From Diphasiastrum complanatum (Eukaryota; Streptophyta; Lycopodiopsida; Lycopodiales; Lycopodiaceae), in NCBI GenBank assembly GCA_029204225.1, contig CM055095.1, positions 44,689,446 to 44,753,445 of the forward strand: a DNA stretch of 64,000 nucleotides. The letters run 5' to 3'. The notes under the pieces were generated by a model. It had not been told where the DNA came from and did no database searches. It saw only the letters and a program-made list of their open reading frames with translations. Made by a program: the position numbers and the translations under genes. Below are positions 45,892 through 58,140 of this stretch, piece after piece; the first letter of the stretch is position 1, and each line of letters starts with the position of its first letter.

Positions 45892-47058
45892 TTACGAGTT
45901 TACAATTGAGAATGAATCTGAAGTCTGAAAGTACATCATCTTGTAGGAGCAATAGTTCCCGCCGGATGTAGTTTCAACACATGTCAAAACGACATCATTG
46001 TATATAATTTCAATATTTTTTTGTTTTGAATGTCCACTAACTTCCAAGTCTTGATCGAGTGGCACCCATTTAACTTTATTTTTTTTCCATCTTTGATAAT
46101 GGAGACATAAGCTCAACATTTGTTTTTCAATTTGATAATGGAAGCATATGGAAGACATTTTAATTTTGCATTCTATTTCTCCATCTGATCTTTTGTCCCA
46201 GCCTTCATCCATAAGTTCAGATAATAAACTATCTGATAAATTTTTGCATACAAACATTGTTGGAGTTTTGTGTACATTGACACTTGAAAAGAAATCCACA
46301 AATATATTCAAGGAAATAAACAAACTCAATTTGACTGTTTTTTATCTCGTGCTCATTTTTAATGAATTTTTTACATCATTATATATCTTGCAACGAAATG
46401 ATTCTGAAACTGTAGCATCTGGTGCAATCCATTTATCACTTTCAAAGCTAGGTAATGGAATTGGTACTTTTTGTCCAAAATTTTCTTTTGTATCAGGAAT
46501 GTACATTGATTCATTAAAAAAAATTCCACCATCAACTAGATCTTTTGCAGTTCTACCTTGATATTGCAGCTGTCCAATATCAGTGTGAATAACATCTAAC
46601 ACACCTGCTAAAGATCCACTCAGCTCCCATTCATTTATGTTGGATGGATATAAATCTGCAAGAGAAAAATGATCAGATGGCAAGTTTACTATTAGATATT
46701 TATGAATGACAAAATCAAAGTATCAAAAAAATTAATACTCACAGTTGCTTTTTTTGTGATCCTGATGGTTGAATCCTTGCACATTTATCTCTGAATGCAT
46801 ATATACATGCTGGACTAGAATTTCAAAAATAGATTTTCCTCCTGATGATGTTCTAAAATCCAAAATTCTGGCCTTCCAATAAGATCAAAATGATAGTTTT
46901 GACCTTTTACTTTTTCGAAATGCTCCTCTTGATGACGGATGCATCAAAACGCAAGAGTTTTTTGAATATTTTCTTGGCACCCATACTCCATTATCATTTG
47001 TCTCGTTGAATAGAAGCACAGAGTCAATTGAGGAGCACGGCTTTCTTGATGGCGCCAT
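45892..47058 (-). pseudogene. Gene 4: unrecognised two-exon gene of the cassette
   Basis: Exon 1 starts at ATG 47,058 (MAPSRKPCSSIDSVLLFNE) and runs to a GT donor near 46,740, with one in-frame TGA. Exon 2 runs from 46,655 to the stop at 45,892 in one frame apart from a TAA at 46,342. It reads INEWELSGSLAGVLDVIHTD, GGIFFNESMYIPDTKENFGQ and KWVPLDQDLEVSGHSKQKNI. No signal peptide, membrane segment or known motif is seen. Regular spacing of charged and aromatic residues suggests a globular protein of about 350-370 residues. It converges on gene 3. Confidence 0.5.
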
Positions 47059-47299
47059 TTGTAATTTGCATGCAAAAATCTAAAACAATGAACTATGAAT
47101 CTGAAAATTTGCATAGACAAAAAGCCATGAATCTGAGAAAAAGTGTTAACAAAAATTTGAAACACTGATCTATTTGGCGCCACAAATTAACTTTGGTTAT
47201 CCCTGTTAACCATGGTTTGACAATGCATATACATTAATGGTAGATCGATTTTCTCATCTCAACCATATGTCATATTCATTTTCAATATTTTTGGGTCTC

Positions 47300-48020
47300 T
47301 TTGGACAGTGATGAGCTAGAAGGGCAGGCCTCATCTACCGATAGCATTTCCACATGTTGCCCGACAGAATATACATCATTGAAACAAGCCATGTCTGATG
47401 CCATTCGAGAGAAAGACGAGGGCTCTGATGTCGATGAACCACGTGAACGGAGAGCACAACGTGCTGTCCAAGAAGCTCGACCAACCGACGAAACTTGAGA
47501 ACAGTTGTGGAAAACACAAATGGAGTTTCTTAACCAGCAACAAGAACAACAGATGGAGAAACTCACGAAAGAGTTTCAAAACACTCTTAAGTCTATCCAG
47601 AGTTCGATGTCGGGTCAATTACCCACTGGCCAAATGCACCATAAACGAGAGAACATGTGGTGCCCTCACTATCGAGGTGCACACACTGGCAATGAGTGCA
47701 CTTCATACCAACCGGTCCCAGATACTTCCTTGATCAAATGTGACATCTGCAACTTTATGGGGCATACCTCTCTTTATTGCTATTATAACCCGAGGAACCA
47801 GCCTCACAACCAGTCAGGAGGACATACTCAACCTCCTCGACAACCGTTTGTTTCACAAAACCAATACACGCACTACCAACCATGAAACAACCAAGTCCAT
47901 ATACAAGAGTTGCCTAAACAACCTAGACATGAACCTCAACCACATTTGGCGCTCTTAGGACCACCTCCAAGAGGACAACCAGATCTAGGACCACAAAAAC
48001 ATCGCAATCCTTGAGAGTCT
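47300..48020 (+). pseudogene. Ty3-gypsy-like Gag remnant
   Basis: The frame (one stop at 47,498) reads EPRERRAQRAVQEARP, a coiled Gln-rich part WKTQMEFLNQQQEQQMEKLT, then two zinc-binding-like blocks WCPHYRGAHTGNEC and CDICNFMGHTSLYC. The layout resembles the C-terminal part of a gypsy Gag. It stops in Gln/Pro-rich sequence, with no protease or RT after it. Confidence 0.65.
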
Positions 48021-48359
48021 GCACAGACACATCTTGCTGAAAACTCTTATGATCACTCCTATCATCCAGGCTTTCCCTGAGCTTTCCTTTGCAGCTCCTA
48101 ACTGGCTGAGGTCGTCCTACTGTAGGTTATCTTTTGCTCCAAACCGCTCTTCAAACGGTATTCGATTGAATTCAAACCAATCACAAACGCCAAGCAACCC
48201 TCCAGAAGAATTTCTCAGCTTCAAACTTTGCTTGCTTTCTGATTCAACCAACAATTCCTTGTCTCTGAATCCTTTTTACAGTTTTGAGTCATTCCTAGCC
48301 AACAAACCGTCGTGAATTCGCAGCTCTCTATTTTTGTCCGATGATTCCAGCCACCAAGG

Positions 48360-48783
48360 GCTCTGATACCAAGTTAAGAAAACACAATTGAAAATGCCTG
48401 ACCGGATCAATCACCACAGCACAACGTCAAGTGCAACAAGAATACAGAATTGTTCTCTTCAAACTGTATATTCAACTACTTCATAAGTACAAAGATGAGT
48501 TTTTTAAAAACACTCAAAGGGCTCGTAAAAGAAAGATGGTCCGATAACTCTAGAACTAAGCACGTGGTGCCGTCAAAATAAGAAAGCACTGTATAAGTCG
48601 ATCATTGCTATTTTAACTTGTACATGAAGAAGAGAATGCATAGAAAGTACATAAGTAGTGGTATGAAGTATAAACAAGGAACGAGGTGAAAAACAGGCAT
48701 GCAAAACTAGAACTACAAGCAAGAACATTAGAAAAATAGATAGAAAGAATAAAAAATGCAAAATATATACTAGGGAAAAGATG
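48360..48783 (-). mobile_element. LTR-like stretch with primer binding site
   Basis: TGGTATCAGAGCCC on the minus strand at 48,373-48,360 matches an initiator-Met primer binding site. The sequence above it would then be the end of a 5' LTR of a minus-strand element whose body is lost. The junction does not end in CA, so the LTR is not certain. The right part may instead be the 3' tail of the gypsy pol at 48,784. Confidence 0.4.
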
Positions 48784-49345
48784 TTAAATTGGGTCAACAA
48801 AAAACAACTCTTCGTAATACCGCCTTAGACGACCATCGTTTACGACAGTGTCTAGGAGGATTTTGTCAAGTGTTTGCAACTGGACTGCACCATTAGGAAA
48901 GATTTTATTAATAACATACGGCCCCTCACTTCCGAATTTCAATTTGTTGGGGTGCTTCTTGGATGTATAAAGAAGCACCTGGTCACCTAAATGTAGATCT
49001 TTATTGCGTAGGTGACGGTCATGCCAGGCCTTTTTGGCGTCGTTTGTTAACCAGTTGTGCGTGGTAAGATATAAGTCTTGTCTCGCATAACTGGGTTAAC
49101 GTAAAGAGCCTGGTTTTGACTTGTTGTTCGATTGCAACTTTTTCACATAGATCTGTTGAAAAAGCTTCCATGACTCGTAATGATGGGACTAAGAATTTTA
49201 CTGGCATTATCGCCTCTTGACCATATACTAAGTGGAAAGGGGTTACCCACCCAGTGGCTTTCTTCGGGGTGATGCGGTAAGCCCAAACAGCTGAGAAAAG
49301 TTTTGTTTCCCAATCGGAACGACTGGTTTCAACTATCTTGGTCAA
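48784..49345 (-). pseudogene. Ty3-gypsy integrase C-terminal part
   Basis: The minus strand reads AVWAYRITPKKATGWVTPFH, LVYGQEAIMPVKFLVPSLR and, after a short break, VLLYTSKKHPNKLKFGSEGP, then the closing DGRLRRYYEEL. This is the integrase end and its chromo-like or SH3-like tail of plant gypsy elements. RT and the integrase core are missing, cut at 49,345. Confidence 0.85.
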
Positions 49346-49374
49346 AAATACATGATTTCTATATGTTTGCTTCG

Positions 49375-49700
49375 AGAGTGAAATCTCGGATTGAGAGATA
49401 GTGCTATTGTGCTTTGATTTTCACAATAGATTGTTGTAGGAAGTGGTTGTGCAAGGTTCAGGTCTGCAAGCAGTTGCCTTAGCCAGATCGCCTCTTTGGT
49501 TGCAATGGTGCCAACTATGTATTTGGATTCTGTTGACCATAATGCAACTGAGGTCTGCTTCTGGCTGTTCCATGAGATTGGGCCTTGATTGTATAAAAAT
49601 ACAAATCCATAAGTTGATTTTCTGGTGTCGACATCTCCTGCCCAATCTGCATCTGTGTAGGCTTCAAGAACGATAGGCCGCCAATGTGTGTGACATTGAT
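49375..49700 (-). pseudogene. Copia RNase H fragment
   Basis: In one minus frame: AGDVDTRKSTYGFVFLYNQG, WSTESKYIVGTIATKEAIWL and IYCENQSTIALSLNPRFHSR. This is typical copia RNase H. It abuts the gypsy integrase piece on the left and an EEP remnant on the right. Confidence 0.8.
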
Positions 49701-49874
49701 CGACTCACTCGGAAGGAAAAAAAACATAAATACAAATGCTCTCAACTCTTCCATCTTTGATTGTCATGTCATCTTCACTGATTGGATGTTTCGAAGTCTG
49801 TGATCTATAGTCATTTGCTTAGGATCCTACAAAATTCCACAAGCTAGCAACACATAAAGGAGCAAACAAGAAGA

Positions 49875-50515
49875 ACTCCTCCCAAACAATCGATAATCTA
49901 CAACCTTACACTCTTTGAACATAATATCTTTAGAAAAATACCACGATGACCTAAAATCTAGTGACCACTTAATGAATTCCAATATAGTTTGCTTACAAAA
50001 AACACATAAAAAACAAACAACCACCTTAGTTCCACTCATGTTTCAAAGCTATGATAACTTTTCATTTGTTGGAAATACAATATCATACAAGTCGACACAA
50101 ATACTCCACAAAGCCACAACATTTAACACCAATGACATTGAAATAGCACATGTGATATCCAACAAAGGCACACGATTTCACATGCACATAATCGCTACAT
50201 ACAAGCATCCAAAGGCAAACATTGAATCACTGCTGCAAATGCTTCACAACATGCTACAAACAACACCCACAAATGCTCCTACGACAATAATAAACAACTT
50301 AAATATTGATATTTTAAAGCCCAACTTGCCTGCACAATTACTTCATAATTTCATGGCCAACCATGGGCTACAAATACTTTTCAAGGAAGCAACAACTCTA
50401 TACAACTCCCAACTTGATGACATATGAACAAATTGCAACAACCATGAATGCCAATCTGGTTTCGACTTATGCATATTAGTCTAATCACTCTCCAATATAC
50501 CTCTATTACAACATG
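49875..50515 (+). pseudogene. Second EEP-nuclease-fold remnant
   Basis: Reads LMNSNIVCLQKTHKKQ (catalytic Glu of the QE motif replaced by Lys), a long middle part, TTIINNLNIDILKPN (GD of the GDxN motif replaced by NN), and after a stop SNHSPIYLYY (SDH changed to SNH). Alignment with the copy at 31,488-32,030 is clear along the whole length. All three catalytic motifs are altered, so it is dead. Confidence 0.7.
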
Positions 50516-50519
50516 AAAA

Positions 50520-53500
50520 TCCACCAAGCAACATTTATTGCTCATGAATGAAGAACATATATTTGAAGTCTATGTTGTAACTCCAACTATCTTTGACAAA
50601 ATATATACAATCAAATATAATATAATATTGATCAAACTAAATTTCAAGTATATGTTAAAACTTCAACTGTGTTTCACATTTTCTAACATCTAACATCCTT
50701 CCATCTAATATAAAAACAATTTGTTGCTTTGAGAAGCCAGCTAACATATTAACCTTCTTATGTCACAACGTCAATCACAAACGCAATAATCTCACCTATA
50801 ATCCATCATGGATTATGTTGTCCAATACAACATAAATATAATTGATATCAAATTGTATAGATCAAAACCAAAACATAAATCCATTTCATAAACTTAAAAT
50901 ATGGCATTATGACATGACAAGGACTTTGTGGTATAATACCACATCGTTCCCACTTGGTCTCTGACAAAGGTTCTTGTTCACCAAAAATAGGAATTTGCCA
51001 TCACAACCCTCGCCAACTTCAATATCTACAAAAGTACTTACTGCCAACCTTTGCCAATTTGCCAGTAGCTACTTTTCCATGTTTTTTAGCATCAATGAAG
51101 TTGGTGAAGGTTAATATTGAGAAAAAGTGGTCAGGTGAACGTTTTCAGTGTTCAGCCAGACCATCTCTCACCAACGAGAATCTTCGCCTAGCCCTCGTCA
51201 ACCCTCTGATCATCAATCTATACTTCTCTACAAGTCAACGAAGGTTATTCTCCATCAGAAGAAAAGTCATAAGGTTCTCAGTCCAAATCATGTCCAAACT
51301 GCTTTCAAAACTCTCGTCGAATCATCCTTCGCCAACAATAACCCTCGTCGAGCTCCCTCAAGTCTCACAGGCGAAGAAAAGATGAAAAATATGACATTGT
51401 ATTTTTACATGTGATTTGTGACAGGCGAAAAAGGCGACACTGCCTTACAAAATGCCAAAGGTGTCCTAGGAAAAGCGAAGGCACCATGTAAATCAAATCC
51501 TAAGGCATTTCATCAGAGTGACGCATTTTTCACATCTTCGCCAACGTTCATTTCAGCAAAGGTTGACGTCGCGGCCTTTTCACACTCATTCCATACAACT
51601 ATGCTAACAGATTTGACAACGACAACAGCCACCCACGATCTCCTACAGACAACACATCCACTTTGTACTTTCTTCATTTGCACACCTGTAAAATTGTGTA
51701 TATATATTGAATACCATTTGCGTATTCAACAACAACAAGAGAACAAGCGTGTGTAAAATAATAGCATCAGAAGCTTATCAGAGATAGACGAAGTAGATGC
51801 CTTGCACATTGATTCTTTATTGTCAATAATAGATTCATTCCTTTTATAGATTGAATTAGCTTTGCAGAGCACGCGATTTTGTCTGCTATTGTCTTGTGCT
51901 CTACCGCATTATTGACATGTATATTTTGCTATACTTAATCTGATAATAGCTCTTTTGTTCTGCGTTCAGATTAGTGCCGATATTGTAATGCTTTTCTTCA
52001 TTCTGTCTGAGTTTCTTGTTGCTCAATCTGGTAATATGTTCTTAGCGAGTTATTATTAGTCTAGTTGTTGACGACTAATATTTAGTCTTGCCTTTCGCGA
52101 ATCATTCGAGACTGATTATCAGTCGAGCTCTTCGCGAATCATTCGCGACAAATAATTTGTCTAGCTATTCGCGACAAATTATTCTTTTGATGTTTTGTTA
52201 ATGTTTGGCTACGTAATCATAATGTTCTGTTTGTTTTTGATAGGCGTAGTCATGCTTAGGGAAAGAGTAATATAGCTTATTTCGCTGCGCACGAACACTT
52301 TCTGTTCGAGTTCGTTTCTCGTTCGAGTTTCAAGTTCGCTTCTTTTTTGTGTTCGTTTTCTTTTCAAGCTATTTGCGTTTCTCACCCATGACACACCCTC
52401 TTTCTCCAACAATACTCTCCAAACAGGATTCCTTAACTAAAGTGCGAGATATTCAAGTTCTATAAACCACTAGTAATCAAAGACAAATAGCATACCAAAA
52501 TGATAATGACAATCATCTTCAACTACAAAAAAATTTAGATTACTGTCTAGAATCACATCTAGATACCCAAAGTCATACTGATAATCAATTCAGTTATTCT
52601 TCTCGGATTCATTATGATTTGTTATCCAATTGAATGCTCTGGGATATAATCACTATTCCTTAGCTAAGGAATACTCTACCCCAAGAATGCTGTATATCCA
52701 ATGCACATAATTTTAACTGATAAACCCAAATGATTCATTAATCATGTGTCTTACAAGCAATATAAATTAAAACTACCAATTTTTGGATAAATTTTCATCA
52801 CACTGATCATTTTACCAATTAACTTCATCCTGGAGTAATAAACTACTCAAGTCGCTAGACAGTACCGATGGCGGGTGTGACTAGTGTGACTAGTGTGACG
52901 CTTAACCAAGGCGGTGTATTTCAACCGAGGATGGTGGACGGCCCGCTCTGGTGTTTCACAGAGGTCGGGTTTAGTTGATACGTTTCATAATTGACAAAAC
53001 CTGAAAACCCGTTTCACAAATTGACGATTCCGCATGGTAGTTTAACTAACAAACCTAACTCAACAAACCGTAAAACACATTCTAAATCTGTACGACTCTT
53101 GGCTACAATTTTTGTGCTTTCACTAAACAAGTCGAAGAATAGTAAACAATCATCGTCTACTTTCTCACATCGCATTTGTTCATGAAGTGTTAAGCTTCTA
53201 AATAGATTTCTAAGTTGTATTTGTATGCTTCACTACCAAACTGTAACTGATTTGCTTGAACGCAACTACAAAATTCAAGTCTTAAATCAGCACTCAAGTA
53301 AACTAAATAGGCTAGAATAGTGGTATAGATCTTGCATACTTTCTTACATTCCAGTTCTTGATTGTTCTTGAGCAATCTAGGCATCAAGAAATGAGTGTTT
53401 CTTGATTCTTAGACTGTTAAAATGCTGTTAGGAATCTAGTTACTTGTTTCTTGTTCCTTGTTTTAGTAGTTAATCTTGTTCTTGCTCGCTTTCTGATTTA

Positions 53501-53756
53501 GTAAATAGTGGTAGGATTGCTCCCTGTTTCAAAACGTTGATCTTCTGGTTACATGGCTGGTTTATGCATGTAGCTGAGTATCGGATTTGTGACTCCCACT
53601 GACAGGCTAGAAAATACACGCTGCAATCTAAGTAACGCTTCTGTTTTTTAACTATTCTAATAAGAGGAAGAACCGTAAGAACCGTAACTACAGAATAATG
53701 AAGAAGAAGTAAAGAAACAACAAAACTGTGTTCACAGATTCAGAGAATCTGTGAAC
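50520..53756. other. Unassigned stretch, probably LTR debris
   Basis: No coding signature. Palindromic repeats of ttcgcgaatcattcg occur at 52,094-52,108 and 52,131-52,145 with gactgattatcagtc between them. A gypsy-style primer binding motif (tttggcgtcattcc) at 53,758 suggests that the end of this stretch is an LTR, but its start was not found. Confidence 0.4.
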
Positions 53757-55367
53757 ATTTGGCGTCATTCCATAGGTACACAGACATTAAACCAAGCCAT
53801 ATCTTTTTAATATGTGATGTCAAACAATCGCTCTGTGACCTCCCACACGTTCGTTGCAGAGCTCGCCACTTTGGTCCTGACCGACGTGCAGCTCCTTTAT
53901 CAGCCGGACTTCACGATCCTTACCAAGTCAAGCTCCACGACTCATGTCTGGACCGGACCACTACCTACTAACTCTCGACCGAGCCACTGTTCCAATATCC
54001 TCAAATGTCCTGAGTTTCACCTCAACAGACGCTCATCGTTCAAATCTCGATCGGAGCCATAAGTCCAGATTTCGACCAAAGGCTTCTTTAACATCTCGAC
54101 CGAAGCCATCGTTCAAATCTCGATCGGAGCCATAAGTCCAGATTTTGACCAAAGGCCTCTTTAACATCTCGACCGAAGGCAACCTTCAAATCTCAACCAG
54201 AGCCTTTAGTCTTGATCTCAGCTGAAGCGATCCTTCACATCTCAATCGGAGCCGAAGGCAACCTTCAAATCTCAACCGGAGCCGAAGTGCTCTATTCAAT
54301 CTCAGCCGAAACCCAATGCTTAAATCTCAACCGAAGAGATTCTCAATCTCAACCGAAGCAATTTCTCAACTCTCGATCGACGACATCTTATCACGTCTCG
54401 ACCGAAGAGTTTTTGCTCAACTCTCGACTAGAGGGTCTGGGTCCAATCTTGACCGAACGGATTTCTTCCAATCTCAACCAGACCAGTTTCATGCTCGACC
54501 ACCAGCCTTTTCAACGACAATCTTTCTGTCAAACCAAACGACATACAAGCTGCACCGCTATAAACGAGAGCCATGACAAGGGCTTGTATCTACCTTGATC
54601 CGTAGCCATCGTAAACCACTACGTGATCGCCTTGAGCCGAAGCCATCACCAACACCAGCACCACCGCTCTCGTCAGAACCATAGTCACACACCTCCACTC
54701 TTCCAACGGTAGAAACCGCATTCTAGATATTGCACCAGCCGTCTTGAACCGTAGCGACCACAATCCACTCACGTCATTCCTTCACCTGTAATAATCCGCA
54801 TACATCCATTCCACTGCAACCAATCGCCAACCATCACAAACTGTGAGGACCGCAACCCATCGCACACTGTACGGACCGTCATCCATCATAACCCGTAGGC
54901 ATCGTAATCTACCGTACCGTACGGATCGTAAACCACCGCAAACCACGCTCATCCTTCGCAAACAGTTCAGACCACAATACACTGCAATTGCCCGCAAACC
55001 ATCGCAACTCGTAGGGACCGCAATCCATCACAAACTATATGGACCGCAAACCATCTCCACCCACTGCAATCCAATCATCTCCATTCTCACACTGTAGAAA
55101 TTGCACCAATGCTCACACACATTCAACCACATCCACCGTTCAGCCATAGCGGCCTTAGTCACCTCCAACCTGAGCGTCTTCACACCACAATCAACAGTAA
55201 CACCCACATTCAATCATTCCGCCGCATTCATACGTATCAACTGCCAACTGATTGATTTGCACTCGCATCAACCTGGACCCGTAGCAACCGCATTCCAACA
55301 CCCGTATCCCCCGTAACAAAAATCCAAGAGCCTATTTACACAATCCTATAGTACTGTACAAGTTGTT
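53757..55367 (+). repeat. Gypsy-type leader full of degenerate tandem repeats
   Basis: Between a primer-binding-like site and a Gag ATG lie tandem repeats. Two copies of a 73-bp unit start at 54,034 and 54,107 (core atctcgaccgaagcc), then decay into 30-40-bp sub-repeats to about 54,480. A second repeat set with an aaccgtag/accgcaa core runs from 54,600 to 55,310. Several open frames result from the repeats. No gene is inferred. Confidence 0.6.
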
Positions 55368-56080
55368 ATGGATCGCCCTTACGATCCGAATTCTACGGAG
55401 GACTATCCACCAGAGATGGTCTCTCCATCCACCGAACATGCTCGACTTAATAGATATTCCCGGATGAAATTCCAAGTCCAAGAGCCATCCACCAACCCAT
55501 TCGACAGATGGGAACCCATGCATAATGAAGCTCCATATAAATGACCACATTTTCATGCTGCCGAATCTTCACATTCACGAGCTCACTTAAACAGAGCTTT
55601 TGCTAACGTACCCCAAATCTAGATATACCTAAGTACGATGGTAACACTGATCCTCAAAGATTTCTTCAAGTCTTTGAGAATGCATGTGACATCTATGGTG
55701 AGACATCACCGAAAGCCATGGTACAGCTCTTTTCGATGACCATGATCGATCGAGCATGAGAGTGGTTTTTTAACCTTGATCGTGAAGATAAACATGACTG
55801 GTCACTCTTGAAGGAGGCCTTTATCAAACGCCTCAAGCCATTTCACTTGATAGAAAGTCCTTTTGTCAAGCTAAGTAACATCAAAATGACAAAAGACGAG
55901 AAAGTACGTGACTATATTGAACGATTTAAAAGATTAAAAAGTTAGGTACAAGAATAACCCACTGAGTCTATGCTCATAATTTGGTTCCTCGTTGGACTCC
56001 CACGATGGATAAGACGTGAACTTTGTTCCAATGACCAATTACCATAGATCCCATCCAAAAAGTGTAGCAAGTGAAATAAT
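55368..56080 (+). pseudogene. Ty3-gypsy Gag remnant
   Basis: Starts MDRPYDPNSTEDYPPEMVSP. After frameshifts it reads PKYDGNTDPQRFLQVFENAC, MVQLFSMTMIDRA (stop) EWFFNL, HDWSLLKEAFIKRLKPFHLI and KVRDYIERFKRLK, the retrotransposon Gag capsid fold. It is cut at 56,080 by the minus-strand copia element. Confidence 0.8.
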
Positions 56081-56083
56081 GAC

Positions 56084-57539
56084 TCAAATGCTCACCATCT
56101 TTGCCATGGGTGGAAAGGTCTCATCATAGTCAATTCCATACTCGTGTGCATATCCTTTTGCCACTAACCTTGCCTTGTACTTGTTGATTGATCCATCTTG
56201 GTTTGTCTTCACCTTGAAAATCCATTTGCATCCAATAGCTTTCTTGTCCTTTGGAAGTTCCACCAATCTCCATGTTTTATTCTTCATAAGAGCTTGATAT
56301 TCAAGATCCATTGCTTGGATCCACTCCTCTTTGTTCCTTGCTTCATCTACACATGTAGGTTCATCAAAAGAGGTTAGTAAAGAAAAACTTGTACCACCAG
56401 CAATTTGCTTACCCTTTTCATCATATGTGAGTCTCAAAGGTTGTTGTCTTTCCCTTGATGTCCTCCTTGGCTTTTAACTTGAAGTAGGCCCTTCACCATC
56501 AACATCCAAAGTACCATCAATCACATCATCAACATCAAGAATGCTAGATCCAATGTCCACACCACCACTTGAAGAAAATTTTGGAATTTTTCCTTCATAA
56601 AAAATGACATCTCTTCCAATGATCACTTTATTGGTTGAAGGAATGTAGATCTTGTAAGTCTTGCTTACCTCACTATAGCCAAAAAACACACCTATTTTTG
56701 AAGAAGGATCCTCCTTGGTTCTATCATCAAGAGTGATGTTGATATAGTAAATACAACCAAAAGTTTTAAAAAACTTGACACTCGGCCTCCTACCAAACAA
56801 TAGTTCAAAATGAGTTTTTCCATCCAATATCACTTGGCCATCTATTGAAAAGAAAATTAGCACACAACAAAGCTTGATTCCAAAAGGGTTAAGGAAGATT
56901 AGCACCTATCCTCATGGCTTTGGCACCTTCACATAAAGTTCTATTCTTCCTCTCGGCCACTCCATTTTGTTGTGGTGTCGTTGGGCTTGTGTACTCCCTC
57001 TTGATCCCATGTTCTTCACAAAAGGCCTTGAACTTGGTAGATATGTACTCTCCACCATTGTCACACCTCAAGCACTTGATTTTTGTGGAAAATTGAATCT
57101 CTCTTGCAATCTTGAACTTGACAAAGACATCAAACACCTCACCTTTGCTTTTTAGTAGATAGACACAACAAAATCTACTAAAATCATCAATGAATGTAAT
57201 AGACATCTTGGCTTTAGTGATGCCAATTGTAGATAAACCATGAATATCTCAATGCACAAGATGGAAAGGCTTACTTGATCTTGATGTAGATCTCTTGTAA
57301 GGTAACATCTTGAGAAGCTCATTGGTAATATTCAATTTAATCATGTGTAGAGCTCTTTTAGCTCTCTTATTATACCTCAACTGATCTTGGGGTGCTTGAG
57401 GCCTCTCCTCCACACCTGCAAGAATCTCCATCAACTCATTCATCTCCAACAAGGATTCCATCCTCACCTTCCAAGTAAAATAGTTGATTGAGGTAAGCCT
57501 ATCATTGCCTTCCAACATGTAGCCACTTGAGGTTGCCAT
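56084..57539 (-). pseudogene. Copia element with a Gag-to-integrase deletion and truncated RT
   Basis: From 57,539: Gag start MATSSGYMLEGNDRL to TNELLK, then an abrupt in-frame join at about 57,290 to LPYKRSTSRSSKPFHLVH of the integrase head. The integrase core follows (FIDDFSRFCCVYLL, CLRCDNGGEYISTKF, NGVAERKNRTLCEGAKAMRI), its tail, and the RT start (IGCKWIFKVKTNQDGSINKY, DYDETFPPMAKMVSI), cut at 56,084. It is a sister copy of the element at 1138-4850. The catalytic Asp, Asp and Glu of integrase are all present here, but RT is gone. Confidence 0.9.
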
Positions 57540-58140
57540 GTTGCAATGATTTGATCTTCATTTTGAACCTGTTCCAATGCACAAAGCAATCCCTTGAAAT
57601 TAACAAATGAAACTCAAGAAGAAATCACAAAGATATGGAACAATCTATCCTCTCCTTTTTCTCTTCTTTCTAGCAATTCCTAGCACATAGAATCTTGATT
57701 TCTTAATCACAATATATCTAAACACAATGTGATGAAATTTTTCCAACACCTAAGATTGAAATGCACTCTTGAACAGTCCAGCAACCTGAAAATCAAGAGA
57801 TCCTACCAAATTTGGAGTTTCTCAAAAAATGCAAAATATTGAATCAAGAAGAATCTAGATGCAAAAGCTAGAATCTTGATATGACATCTACTAGAATGTA
57901 TGATTCTCTACCATAGGCAATTTTTGTCTCAAAATTCCAATAATTGGATTAAAAAATCGGCCTACTACAAGTGATTTGACATAAAATGGTGATAGATCAC
58001 AAAGATCCACTTTCTATGCTTCCAACAACTTAATTTGAGTGTGTAGAGCTCCAAATCCACAAAAAATTTATGGCACTCTCAAATCCACCACTAGATATGG
58101 TTCATTATCCAAATTTGACTTGCAACCTACTTTGATACCA
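57540..58140 (-). promoter_or_regulatory. 5' leader and primer binding site of the copia element
   Basis: TGGTATCAAAGTAGG at 58,140-58,126 on the minus strand directly follows the LTR and is a Met-tRNA-like primer site with small changes. The 600-bp leader up to Gag matches parts of 1138-1520. It has no coding content. Confidence 0.7.

Larger units (their letters stand above)
36745..47058. mobile_element. Decayed four-gene cassette carrying histone H3-like and Ulp1-like genes
   Basis: Four gene blocks are packed with little space: gene 1 (+, 36,745-39,785), gene 2 (-, 41,210-39,816), gene 3 (+, 43,418-45,530) and gene 4 (-, 47,058-45,892). Genes 1/2 and 3/4 converge, and 2/3 diverge from a duplicated control region. 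All have short GT-AG introns, similar base composition and several stops or frameshifts. The block is bordered by a copia fragment on the left and a gypsy Gag on the right. The even decay and packing suggest one inserted unit, such as a large DNA transposon or an endogenised element. No terminal repeats or target duplication were found, so the unit is an inference. Confidence 0.55.

Noticed and set aside
54212..54598. 128-codon open frame in the repeat field
   Set aside because: It is created by tandem repeats without stops in one frame; no protein features are visible.
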